Origin: an uncultured Hymenobacter sp.
GTDB taxonomy: Bacteria > Bacteroidota > Bacteroidia > Cytophagales > Hymenobacteraceae
NCBI GenBank assembly: GCA_937871705.1
Contig: CALMOO010000137.1
Span: 1-8,363 of the forward strand
Reading direction: 5' to 3'
Length of the DNA stretch: 8,363 bases
In this document: positions 1 through 6,191 of the stretch, in pieces
How the letters are laid out: the number at the start of each line of letters is the position of its first letter
Position numbering within the stretch: the stretch's first letter is position 1
The notes under the pieces: model-generated
Databases searched by the model: none
Told to the model about the DNA's origin: nothing
The model's input: the letters and a program-made list of their open reading frames with translations, nothing else
Program-made: the position numbers and the translations under genes

Positions 1-44
1 GCATTACACTGACGGGCTTTGTTGCGTAAGAGGGGGTAGGGCGC

Positions 45-1364
45 TTAGTAGCGGTACAGGTCCGACTTGAACGGGCCTTCGACTGGCACCTTGATGTAAT
101 CGGCCTGCTTAGGGGTCAACTCGTCCAGCTCTACACCAATTTTGGCGAGGTGCAGACGGGCTACTTTCTCGTCGAGGTGCTTGGGCAGGGTATACACCTG
201 GTTTTCGTACTTGTCGGCCTGCTGCCACAGCTCTAGCTGGGCCAGCGTCTGGTTGGTAAACGAGTTCGACATCACGAACGATGGGTGGCCGGTAGCGCAG
301 CCCAGGTTTACCAAGCGGCCTTCGGCCAGGATGATAACCTCTTTGCCATCAATGTTATAGATATCAACCTGCGGCTTTACCGTGTCTTTGGTATGGCCAT
401 AGTTGTTGTTCAGCCAAGCCATATCAATCTCATCGTCAAAGTGGCCGATGTTGCAGACAATTGCCTTGTCCTTAAGCGCCCGGAAATGCTCCTCGCGGAT
501 GATATCGCAGTTGCCAGTAGTCGTAATAACGATGTCGGCGCGCGGAATGGCGTTCTCCATTTTCTTCACCTCGTAGCTGTCCATGGCAGCTTGCAGGGCA
601 CAGATAGGGTCGATTTCCGTTACGATAACGCGAGCGCCGGCGCCGCGCAGCGAGGCGGCGGTGCCTTTTCCTACGTCGCCGTAGCCAGCCACTACGGCTA
701 CTTTGCCAGCCATCATCACGTCGGTGGCGCGGCGAATGGCGTCTACGGCCGATTCTTTGCAGCCGTACTTGTTGTCAAACTTCGACTTCGTTACCGAGTC
801 GTTCACGTTGAAAGCCGGGAACGGCAGCGAACCGTTTTTCACGCGCTCGATGAGGCGCAGCACACCAGTTGTCGTTTCTTCCGATACGCCTTTGATGCCC
901 GCAGCCAGCTCCGGATATTGGTTCAGGACCATATTGGTGAGGTCGCCGCCATCGTCCAGAATCATGTTGAGCGGCTGGCGCGCCTCGCCGAAAAACAGCG
1001 TCTGCTCGATGCACCAGTTAAATTCTTCCTCGTTCATGCCCTTCCAGGCATATACCGGAATGCCGGCCGCCGCGATAGCCGCCGCCGCATGGTCTTGGGT
1101 CGAGAAGATATTGCACGAAGACCACGTCACCTCGGCACCCAGCGCCAAGAGCGTTTCGATGAGCACCGCCGTTTGGATGGTCATGTGCAGGCAGCCAGCA
1201 ATGCGAGCCCCTTTGAGCGGCTGGCTAGGGCCAAACTCGGCGCGCAATGACATGAGGCCGGGCATTTCGGCTTCGGCCAGGCGAATTTCCTTGCGGCCCC
1301 ACTCCGCCAGGCTCAAGTCTTTTACTTTGTAGGGAACGTATGTTGTGGGCTTAGTTTCCACCAT
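45..1364 (-). CDS. ahcY: S-adenosylhomocysteine hydrolase (adenosylhomocysteinase)
   Basis: Cytosolic NAD-dependent enzyme that splits S-adenosylhomocysteine into adenosine and homocysteine, relieving product inhibition of methyltransferases. The 439-residue protein is full length for the family. Visible motifs are CLHMTIQTAVLIETL (58-72), DDGGD (137-141), SEETTTG (161-167), and K193/D197 in TKSKFDN, which match the substrate-binding Lys/Asp of characterised enzymes. The NAD-binding glycine loop GYGDVGKG is at 227-234, GHPSFVMSNSF at 359-369, and the C-terminal FKSDLYRY carries the Lys and Tyr that reach the partner subunit's cofactor. I chose the ATG at 1364. An in-frame start 13 codons upstream (1403) would add residues unlike the family and would place the start inside the -7 promoter element. 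The gene is divergent from the exported-protein gene, and metK lies 2 kb away. No Shine-Dalgarno is visible. No terminator is seen in the 44 bp left downstream. Identification is very secure. Confidence 0.98.
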   Translation of the reverse strand: MVETKPTTYVPYKVKDLSLAEWGRKEIRLAEAEMPGLMSLRAEFGPSQPLKGARIAGCLHMTIQTAVLIETLLALGAEVTWSSCNIFSTQDHAAAAIAAAGIPVYAWKGMNEEEFNWCIEQTLFFGEARQPLNMILDDGGDLTNMVLNQYPELAAGIKGVSEETTTGVLRLIERVKNGSLPFPAFNVNDSVTKSKFDNKYGCKESAVDAIRRATDVMMAGKVAVVAGYGDVGKGTAASLRGAGARVIVTEIDPICALQAAMDSYEVKKMENAIPRADIVITTTGNCDIIREEHFRALKDKAIVCNIGHFDDEIDMAWLNNNYGHTKDTVKPQVDIYNIDGKEVIILAEGRLVNLGCATGHPSFVMSNSFTNQTLAQLELWQQADKYENQVYTLPKHLDEKVARLHLAKIGVELDELTPKQADYIKVPVEGPFKSDLYRY

Positions 1365-1400
1365 GATAATAGGCAAATGAAAGATATAGCTTTCTAACCG

Positions 1401-1408
1401 CAAAGATA
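1401..1408 (-). promoter_or_regulatory. Bacteroidota-type -7 promoter element for ahcY
   Basis: On the minus strand this reads TATCTTTG, an exact match to the Bacteroidota -7 consensus TAnnTTTG. Transcription would begin a few bases downstream, giving a leader of roughly 30-35 nt before the ATG at 1364. No clear -33 TTG/TTTG is seen at the usual distance, so the assignment rests on the -7 match and its position. Confidence 0.65.
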
Positions 1409-1412
1409 CGGC

Positions 1413-1442
1413 TTTGTTGGCAGACTGCAGGCTCTATCTTTG
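1413..1442 (+). promoter_or_regulatory. Promoter of the exported-protein gene, close to its ATG
   Basis: TTTG (1413-1416, -33 element), an 18-bp spacer, then TATCTTTG (1435-1442, exact TAnnTTTG). This is the best-matching promoter in the window. The -7 element ends only 6 bp before the ATG at 1449, so the expected start site falls within a few bases of the start codon. The mRNA is probably leaderless or nearly so. The alternative TTG start at 1440 lies inside the promoter element and is therefore unlikely. It sits back to back with the ahcY promoter. Confidence 0.7.
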
Positions 1443-1448
1443 TACGTT

Positions 1449-2078
1449 ATGAACGTAGATAATCTTTTCGGAAAGCGCGCAACTCGCTGGCTTACACCTG
1501 TGCTGGCAGCAGCCGCTTTCACCTGTTTTGGCGCGCTATCGGCACAAGCGCAGCAGCTACCGGCACTCGCTACCATCCGCCTCTCGCCCGAAGACGTAGA
1601 ACGCGGGCGGCAAGGCGTGCAGCAGAACTTCTTTTTTCTGGCGCCCGGCAAGACGGGCGAGAACTACCAAAGCGCCGGCTTCTTTGGGCAAAAGCTGCGC
1701 CCCTATATTGCTAGCAACCCCGAGGCGGTAAATGACCTCGACCATTACCGCCGCCAAAAAACGCTTTATTTAGTTGATAAAGCGTTGCTGGTAGGTTCGG
1801 TGGCGCTTTACGGCTCGCAGGTTTTTAGCCACGGCGACGCCGTATATTTTAATAATACGCAGAAAGTGGCCGCCGGAGTGGCCGTCTTCAGCATCTTGGC
1901 CACGGTATTCATCAACCGTCACACCAACGAATACTTAAAACAGGCCGTTGATGATTATAACTCGGGGCCGCCCGCGGGGCGCAAAGGAGCCTTGTGGCCG
2001 CGGGTGCGGCCCGCGGGGGTAGGGCTGGCCAGCACGGCCCAGGGCCAGCCTCTGTTGGCTTTGCGCTGGCATTTGTAG
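1449..2078 (+). CDS. Exported/membrane protein of unknown function
   Basis: I do not recognise a characterised family. The 209-residue product starts with a signal peptide: basic n-region (K9, R10, R13), hydrophobic core about 15-31, and a likely signal peptidase I site after A34 (AQA/QQ). The mature part has a charged stretch (44-105), then two hydrophobic segments (about 108-126 and 139-155) that could be membrane helices. NRHTNEYLKQAVDDYN follows (156-171), and its 'L..AV..YN' ending is familiar from uncharacterised Bacteroidota envelope proteins. The C-terminal part is Pro/Gly/Arg-rich and ends in LLALRWHL, reminiscent of beta-strand tails. The envelope location is inferred. The ATG at 1449 is preferred because an in-frame TTG at 1440 overlaps the -7 element. 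The methyltransferase gene starts 46 bp downstream on the same strand with no terminator between, so the two are probably co-transcribed. A GC-rich inverted repeat lies in its 3' end (1998-2016). Confidence 0.85.
   Translation: MNVDNLFGKRATRWLTPVLAAAAFTCFGALSAQAQQLPALATIRLSPEDVERGRQGVQQNFFFLAPGKTGENYQSAGFFGQKLRPYIASNPEAVNDLDHYRRQKTLYLVDKALLVGSVALYGSQVFSHGDAVYFNNTQKVAAGVAVFSILATVFINRHTNEYLKQAVDDYNSGPPAGRKGALWPRVRPAGVGLASTAQGQPLLALRWHL
1998..2016. repeat. GC-rich inverted repeat in the 3' end of the exported-protein gene
   Basis: CCGCGGG (1998-2004), loop TGCGG, CCCGCGG (2010-2016): a perfect 7-bp stem inside coding sequence. A further GC-rich stretch is just upstream at 1965-1980. No T-run follows, so it is not a terminator. 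It may simply reflect the Arg/Pro/Gly-rich codons there. Confidence 0.5.
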
Positions 2079-2124
2079 AAGGTAATTGCACCAGCCAGCC
2101 GTTTTTTGCGTTAATAAGGGCATA

Positions 2125-3336
2125 ATGGAGTTTCCTTTACCTGAGGCAGCCCGGCGCTACGTGGCTGCCCACCTGCACGACGACCCCGCTCATTTAGCGC
2201 TGCAGGCTCGTCGCCATCCAAATTTGCCCGTGCCTGAGCTGGTACGCCAAATTCAGGCCCGCCAGAAGGCGCGCACCAAGCTGCCTGCCTGGGCCGATAA
2301 CCAAGACCTTGTTTTTCCGCCGGCTCTGTCGGTCGAGCAAGCTTCTTCTGAGCGCACAGCAACTTATAAAGCGGCGCTGGTGGCCGGCGCCAGTCGGCTA
2401 GCCGACCTGACGGGCGGCTTTGGAGCCGATGCGGCGCACTTTGCCGCTAAGGTGAGCCAAGTTGACTACGTGGAGCGCGACCCTCGACTGGCGCAGGTAG
2501 TGGCGTATAACCTGGCGCAGCTCAAGATTGAGAATGTGATGGTGCACGCAGCCGATGCTGCCTCCTTTCTAAAAAGCAGCGGGGCTACTTTCGACTGGCT
2601 ATACCTCGACCCTGCTCGGCGCGACCAGCGCGGTGGCAAGACGTTTCGGCTGGCTGACTGCGAGCCCGACGTACCGCGCCTCCTACCCCTGCTACTACGG
2701 CATGCCCCGCGCATCTTGCTCAAAACCTCGCCTATGCTTGATATCGAGCTGGCTATTCAGGAGCTGCAGCACGTGCGGCGGCTGTGGGTAATTGCGGTAG
2801 ACAATGAAGTAAAAGAGGTGCTGTATGAGCTGGGCGCGGAGCCGGCCATTGACCCCGAGCGCCTAGCCGTGAACCTGCGGCGCGACGGCAGCCAGCAGGA
2901 ATTTCGCCTCAACCGTGCGCGCGAGGCCCGCGCCGTGCCCCGCTACGCCGAAGCCCAGCAGTATCTCTACGAGCCCAATGCCGCCATTCTAAAGGCCGGA
3001 GCGTTTAAGAGCGTCGGCTCGGCTTATGAGCTACTCAAGCTGCACCAGCACAGTCATTTATATACCAGCGCTGAGCTGCGAGCTGATTTTCCAGGCCGCA
3101 TCTTCCGCATTTTGGCCACCGAGCGGACCGATGGCCCTACGCTCAAAGCACACCTTGGGCCTGAAGGCCGCGCGCACGTCACGACGCGTAATTTTCCGGA
3201 GTCGGTGGCTGATTCTCGGCGGCGCACGGGTATCCGGGAGGGAGGCGACACCTATTTTTTCGCTACCACCGATTTGCGAGGCCGACTTGTAGTGCTGGTG
3301 TGCGAGAAGGCTACCCCTCCCCTCTCAACTACTTAA
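2125..3336 (+). CDS. Thump-like class I SAM-dependent methyltransferase
   Basis: Predicted cytosolic SAM-dependent methyltransferase of 403 residues. The N-terminal helical part (1-85) leads into a Rossmann-type domain. Motif I is DLTGGFGAD (94-102), the acidic residue closing strand 2 is E117 in DYVERD, and the motif IV-like segment is LDPARR (161-166) in YLDPARRDQRGGK. The C-terminal region around 278-330 (YLYEPNAAILKAGAFK, then a YTSAELRADFPGR stretch) resembles the Thump-like domain found with this fold in Bacteroidota. That architecture suggests an RNA substrate, but I cannot name it. The ATG at 2125 is chosen over an in-frame TTG at 2086, which adds 13 residues. The weak purine stretch TAAGGG lies just upstream. 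The gene follows the exported-protein gene by 46 bp, probably in one transcript, and precedes metK, the source of its cofactor. The family call is firm; the substrate is unknown. Confidence 0.88.
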   Translation: MEFPLPEAARRYVAAHLHDDPAHLALQARRHPNLPVPELVRQIQARQKARTKLPAWADNQDLVFPPALSVEQASSERTATYKAALVAGASRLADLTGGFGADAAHFAAKVSQVDYVERDPRLAQVVAYNLAQLKIENVMVHAADAASFLKSSGATFDWLYLDPARRDQRGGKTFRLADCEPDVPRLLPLLLRHAPRILLKTSPMLDIELAIQELQHVRRLWVIAVDNEVKEVLYELGAEPAIDPERLAVNLRRDGSQQEFRLNRAREARAVPRYAEAQQYLYEPNAAILKAGAFKSVGSAYELLKLHQHSHLYTSAELRADFPGRIFRILATERTDGPTLKAHLGPEGRAHVTTRNFPESVADSRRRTGIREGGDTYFFATTDLRGRLVVLVCEKATPPLSTT

Positions 3337-3360
3337 GCTTCACCATACCAGCGCCAGTCA

Positions 3361-3378
3361 CTATCAGTTGGCTGATAG
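3361..3378. repeat. Perfect inverted repeat after the methyltransferase gene
   Basis: CTATCAG, loop TTGG, CTGATAG: a perfect 7-bp stem with a 4-nt loop, 24 bp past the methyltransferase stop. No T-run follows, so it is a poor intrinsic terminator. It could protect the mRNA 3' end or be a protein-binding site. It lies about 43 bp upstream of the candidate metK -7 element. Confidence 0.5.
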
Positions 3379-3420
3379 CTTAAAATCTTATCGGCCGAAA
3401 ACTTCGTTTCGATTCTTGAG

Positions 3421-3428
3421 TAGCTTTG
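3421..3428 (+). promoter_or_regulatory. Candidate metK -7 promoter element
   Basis: TAGCTTTG is an exact match to TAnnTTTG. No good -33 TTG/TTTG stands 17-22 bp upstream. Initiation would fall near 3432, right at the start of the GC-rich hairpin at 3437-3467 and about 60 nt before the metK ATG. No other good promoter is visible between that hairpin and metK. Confidence 0.55.
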
Positions 3429-3436
3429 TTGCCCGC

Positions 3437-3474
3437 CCGCCCGCGCCTAGTCTGGCCGAGCGGGCGGCCTTTTT
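3437..3474 (+). terminator. Intrinsic terminator or leader attenuator ahead of metK
   Basis: CCGCCCGC (3437-3444) pairs with GCGGGCGG (3460-3467). The 15-nt loop can add a GCC/GGC pairing. It is followed by CC and a T5 run (3470-3474). The form is that of an intrinsic terminator for the upstream two-gene unit. However, the candidate metK promoter lies upstream of it, so it may sit within the metK leader and act as an attenuator. Confidence 0.7.
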
Positions 3475-3493
3475 GTTTGACTAACTCTTTGCC

Positions 3494-4756
3494 ATGCCCT
3501 ATCTGTTCACCTCCGAATCGGTTTCGGAAGGCCATCCCGATAAAGTTGCCGACCAGATTTCCGATGCCATCCTCGACGACTTTCTGCGCCAAGACCCCGC
3601 TGCCAAAGTCGCTTGCGAAACCTTGGTTACTACCGGCTTAGTAGTTATTGCGGGCGAAGTAAAATCGTCGGCCTACGTGGATGTGCAGACCGTAGCCCGC
3701 GATGTCATTCGCCGTATTGGCTACACCAAAGCCGAGTATAAGTTTGAAGCCGAAAGCTGCGGCATCCTGTCGGCGCTGCACGAGCAGTCGCCCGACATCA
3801 ACCAAGGCGTGGTGCGCCAAGCCCCCGAAGAGCAGGGCGCCGGCGACCAGGGTATGATGTTTGGCTACGCCACCAACGAAACCGGCAACTACATGCCGCT
3901 GGCGCTCGACTTGTCGCACGCCCTTCTGCAGGAGCTGGCAGCCATTCGCAAAGAAGGCCAAGTGATGACTTACCTGCGCCCCGATGCCAAGAGCCAGGTC
4001 ACCATCCGCTACTCCGACGACCATCGGCCCGAGGCCATCAACACTATCGTCATCAGCACCCAGCACGACGAGTTTGATGAGTCGGAAGAGGTAATGCTAA
4101 AGCGGATTTCCGACGACATCAAAGCCATCCTCATTCCGCGCGTCAAAGCCAACTTAACGCCCGCTATTCAGGCACTGTTTACGGATAATATCACGCACCA
4201 CATCAACCCGACGGGTAAGTTCGTTATTGGCGGTCCGCACGGCGACTCGGGCCTTACGGGCCGCAAAATCATTGTGGACACCTACGGCGGCAAAGGCGCG
4301 CACGGTGGCGGCGCCTTTTCGGGCAAAGATTCGAGCAAGGTTGACCGCTCGGCGGCCTACGCGGCCCGCCACATTGCCAAAAACTTGGTGGCGGCTGGTG
4401 TCGCGGACCAGGTGCTGGTGCAAGTGGCCTACGCCATTGGCGTGGCCAAGCCCGTGGGCCTCTATGTGACCACCTACAACACCACTAAAGCAATCAGTGC
4501 AGCCGGCCTACCCCTCACCGACGGCGAAATCGCTGACAAGGTGAATGAATTGTTCGACCTGCGCCCCTACGCTATCGTGGAGCGCTTCGGCTTACGCAAT
4601 CCCATTTTTGGCCAAACGGCGGCCTACGGCCACATGGGGCGCCAGCCGGGCACGGTAACGGTTAAGATGAAGAGCGGCGAGGATAAAACCTTTGAAACCT
4701 TCACTTGGGAAAAGCTCGACTATGTCGAGCGCATCAAAGAAGCGTTTAATTTGTAG
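3494..4756 (+). CDS. metK: S-adenosylmethionine synthetase (methionine adenosyltransferase)
   Basis: Cytosolic enzyme that makes S-adenosylmethionine from methionine and ATP, releasing phosphate and pyrophosphate; it works as an oligomer with Mg and K ions. At 420 residues it is slightly longer than the 384-residue E. coli enzyme. The N-terminal signature SESVSEGHPDKVADQISDA (7-25) carries H14 and D16. The adenosine/metal loop GAGDQGMMFGYA is at 115-126, GGPHGDSGLTGRK at 246-258, and the phosphate-binding GGGAFSGKD signature at 271-279. The ATG at 3494 begins directly at MPYLFTSESVSEGHPDK, as in homologues. There is no Shine-Dalgarno; the bases before the ATG are CTCTTTGCC. Upstream are a candidate promoter and a terminator-like hairpin; downstream is a strong bidirectional terminator. 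It supplies the cofactor for the neighbouring methyltransferase, whose product SAH is removed by ahcY. Confidence 0.98.
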   Translation: MPYLFTSESVSEGHPDKVADQISDAILDDFLRQDPAAKVACETLVTTGLVVIAGEVKSSAYVDVQTVARDVIRRIGYTKAEYKFEAESCGILSALHEQSPDINQGVVRQAPEEQGAGDQGMMFGYATNETGNYMPLALDLSHALLQELAAIRKEGQVMTYLRPDAKSQVTIRYSDDHRPEAINTIVISTQHDEFDESEEVMLKRISDDIKAILIPRVKANLTPAIQALFTDNITHHINPTGKFVIGGPHGDSGLTGRKIIVDTYGGKGAHGGGAFSGKDSSKVDRSAAYAARHIAKNLVAAGVADQVLVQVAYAIGVAKPVGLYVTTYNTTKAISAAGLPLTDGEIADKVNELFDLRPYAIVERFGLRNPIFGQTAAYGHMGRQPGTVTVKMKSGEDKTFETFTWEKLDYVERIKEAFNL

Positions 4757-4779
4757 CTGTCTTCTCTCGGCTTATTGCT

Positions 4780-4822
4780 AAACCAAAGCCCCGCCTGGTA
4801 GTACCAGACGGGGCTTTGGTTT
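4780..4822. terminator. Bidirectional intrinsic terminator between metK and hpf
   Basis: Two 20-nt arms, 4780-4799 and 4803-4822, pair with a single C/A mismatch around a 3-nt AGT loop. The outer pairs are AAACC/GGTTT, giving T-rich 3' flanks on both strands, and the core is GCCCCG/CGGGGC. It is placed 23 bp after the metK stop and 15 bp after the hpf stop on the other strand, so it can end both convergent transcripts. Confidence 0.9.
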
Positions 4823-4837
4823 GTCTTATTGCTTAGC

Positions 4838-5137
4838 TTAATGAGCTACATTTTTTTCTTTGTATTTCGTGATTTGCCGCTTCAATGCTTCAACGGCTGC
4901 GTCGGTGGCGGCTTCAAAAGAATTGGCGTCTTCTTGGCTAAAGAGCGTGCTGCCCGGCACCATCAGCTTGATTTCTACAGTTTTATTTGCTACCCCGTCT
5001 TTGTTGTTGAGGCGTAAGATTACTTCGCCGTCGGTGACACGGTCATAGAAGTGTTCGAGTTTGTTGAGGCGTTGCTGAATAAAGTCAAGCAGGGTCTGGT
5101 CGGCGTCAAAATGAACCGATTGCATTTGCACTTTCAT
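4838..5137 (-). CDS. hpf: Ribosome hibernation-promoting factor, short form (HPF/RaiA family)
   Basis: Small ribosome-associated protein that binds the 30S decoding centre in stationary phase or stress and keeps idle ribosomes inactive and protected. The 99-residue product has the family's beta-alpha-beta-beta-beta-alpha pattern: MKVQMQSVHF strand, helix with LLDFIQQRLNKLEHFYDRV (16-34), strands GEVILRLN and KTVEIKLMVPGSTLFSQED (52-70), and a final helix SFEAATDAAVEALKRQITKYK (73-93). It lacks the long C-terminal dimerisation domain, so it is the short form. The ATG at 5137 is preferred to a TTG two codons upstream. It starts 32 bp after xerC on the same strand and no good promoter lies between, so it is probably co-transcribed with xerC. 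Calling it HPF rather than YfiA/RaiA is not decided by sequence alone. Confidence 0.93.
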   Translation of the reverse strand: MKVQMQSVHFDADQTLLDFIQQRLNKLEHFYDRVTDGEVILRLNNKDGVANKTVEIKLMVPGSTLFSQEDANSFEAATDAAVEALKRQITKYKEKNVAH

Positions 5138-5169
5138 GGGCAAAGAGAATTGAGTGGGAACAGAAATCT

Positions 5170-6054
5170 TTACGCTCGGGGGTGAGCTTGCTCAAATACG
5201 GATTTCAGGCGGTCGACGGACAAGTGCGTGTACACTTGCGTGGCCGCGAGGCTCGCGTGGCCCAGCAGTTCTTTGATGGCATTTAGGTCGGCCCCTTTGC
5301 CAAGTAAGTGGGTAGCAAAGGCATGGCGCAAGGCGTGCGGATGCTGGTGCGCGGCCGAAGTAGATATCTGGCTCAGGTATTTTTTAACGGTGCGGTACAC
5401 CAGCTTTTCGTAGAGCGGCTCGCCCTTGTCGGTTCGCAGCAGTGGGCTACCCCCCCCACTCGGGCCAAACTCGGCTAGGCGGGCAACCCGGTATTTCTCT
5501 AGCACTAGAAGCAGCGAGGGGTTTAGCGGCACGAGGCGTTGCTTGTTGCCCTTGCCCGTTACGCGCACGGTGCGCGCGCTAGCATCCACATCATTCTCGG
5601 TAACACCCAGCAGTTCCGACAGGCGGATGCCCGTCCCATAAAGGGTTTCCAACACAAGTTGGTCGCGCGCACCCGCAAAATTCGCTTCAAACTCAAAGGA
5701 GTTTAGCAAGCGGTTCAATGATTCTTCGGGCACGAATTCAGGCAGCTTTTTGGCCATTTTAGGGGCCTTGATGCGCAGCATGGGGTTAGCTTCAATGCGG
5801 TGCGTACGCAGTAGAAACTTGTAGTAGGAGCGCAGGCAGGCCACCTTGCGGTTGACGGTGCGTGGGTCGAGGTGCTGCCTCATCAGGCTTACTACCCACC
5901 CCCGGATGAGCGCATGCGTGGCTTGGGCCGGTTCATCGAGTTCGTACTCCTCTCGCAGATAAGTAGCAAACTGCATTAAATCAACTTGGTAGGCCGTAAC
6001 TGTGTGCGGGCTAAAACGCTTTTCGTAGCGCAAAAAATCTAAAAAATCCTCCAT
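5170..6054 (-). CDS. xerC: Site-specific tyrosine recombinase, XerC type
   Basis: Tyrosine recombinase that, with a XerD partner, resolves chromosome dimers at dif; here a housekeeping gene rather than a phage or island integrase. The 294-residue protein has an N-terminal SAM-like core-binding domain (about 1-95, opening with FLDFLRYEKRFSPHTVTAY) and a catalytic domain with all six expected residues: R144 (TGIRLSELL), K168 (TGKGNKQR), H240 and R243 (HALRHAFATH), H266 (LLGHASLAATQ) and the nucleophile Y275 (QVYTH). The ATG at 6054 is preferred. An upstream GTG at 6093 adds 13 residues not typical of XerC, which usually starts just before the FLxYLxYEK segment. It lies between rpsU and hpf, the usual Bacteroidota order. 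A G8 run (coding strand; 5450-5457) encodes G200-G202 upstream of H240, R243, H266 and Y275. XerC versus XerD is assigned partly from context. Confidence 0.93.
   Translation of the reverse strand: MEDFLDFLRYEKRFSPHTVTAYQVDLMQFATYLREEYELDEPAQATHALIRGWVVSLMRQHLDPRTVNRKVACLRSYYKFLLRTHRIEANPMLRIKAPKMAKKLPEFVPEESLNRLLNSFEFEANFAGARDQLVLETLYGTGIRLSELLGVTENDVDASARTVRVTGKGNKQRLVPLNPSLLLVLEKYRVARLAEFGPSGGGSPLLRTDKGEPLYEKLVYRTVKKYLSQISTSAAHQHPHALRHAFATHLLGKGADLNAIKELLGHASLAATQVYTHLSVDRLKSVFEQAHPRA
5450..5457 (-). repeat. G8 homopolymer within xerC
   Basis: Eight consecutive C on the plus strand, so G8 on the coding strand, encoding the Gly-Gly-Gly of a PSGGGSP loop between catalytic-domain segments. 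A one-base slip would shift frame before H240, R243, H266 and Y275. The frame is intact here. Confidence 0.9.
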
Positions 6055-6092
6055 AGCTATCGCAGCAGAATGCCCAGCGGGTGAGCTAGGCA

Positions 6093-6099
6093 CAAGGTA
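6093..6099 (-). promoter_or_regulatory. Weak candidate xerC -7 element
   Basis: The minus strand reads TACCTTG, one T short of TAnnTTTG, about 35-40 nt upstream of the ATG at 6054. It is the nearest match in the gap between the rpsU terminator and xerC, and no convincing -33 partner is seen. xerC needs its own promoter here or depends on read-through from rpsU. Confidence 0.28.
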
Positions 6100-6136
6100 G
6101 CCAGTAATCTGTTTGCTTAAGACCTATAGCCAACGC

Positions 6137-6180
6137 GAAAAGCCCGCCCGATTGCCAGTTAGCAATCGGGCGGGCTTTTC
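6137..6180. terminator. Strong intrinsic terminator after rpsU
   Basis: A perfect 19-bp stem (6137-6155 with 6162-6180) around a 6-nt loop CAGTTA, with GC-rich core GCCCGCCCG/CGGGCGGGC and outer GAAAA/TTTTC pairs. It lies 30 bp past the rpsU stop (minus strand) and 82 bp before the xerC start. It should end most rpsU transcripts and so uncouple abundant S21 mRNA from xerC-hpf. Confidence 0.9.
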
Positions 6181-6191
6181 AAAGTTCCTAG

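Noticed and set aside
1..44. ahcY terminator at the left edge
   Set aside because: No inverted repeat with a T-run is visible in these 44 bases; it may lie outside the window.
285..1332. Long plus-strand open frames (up to 321 codons) opposite ahcY
   Set aside because: They are antisense to a certain gene, show no family resemblance, and arise from codon bias in GC-rich sequence.
1365..1403. N-terminal extension of AhcY from the upstream start
   Set aside because: It adds 13 non-conserved residues and would begin inside the -7 promoter element.
3429..3493. SAM riboswitch ahead of metK
   Set aside because: Only a simple hairpin with a T-run is visible; no recognisable SAM-I or SAM-II core or pseudoknot elements. 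Only attenuation in general is left open.
3638..4423. Minus-strand open frames opposite metK
   Set aside because: Shadows of metK with Gly/Val/Ala-rich antisense composition and no recognisable domain or promoter.
5170..6054. Tyrosine recombinase as sign of a mobile island
   Set aside because: Sequence and rpsU-hpf context match housekeeping XerC; no attachment-site repeats, tRNA or cargo genes nearby.
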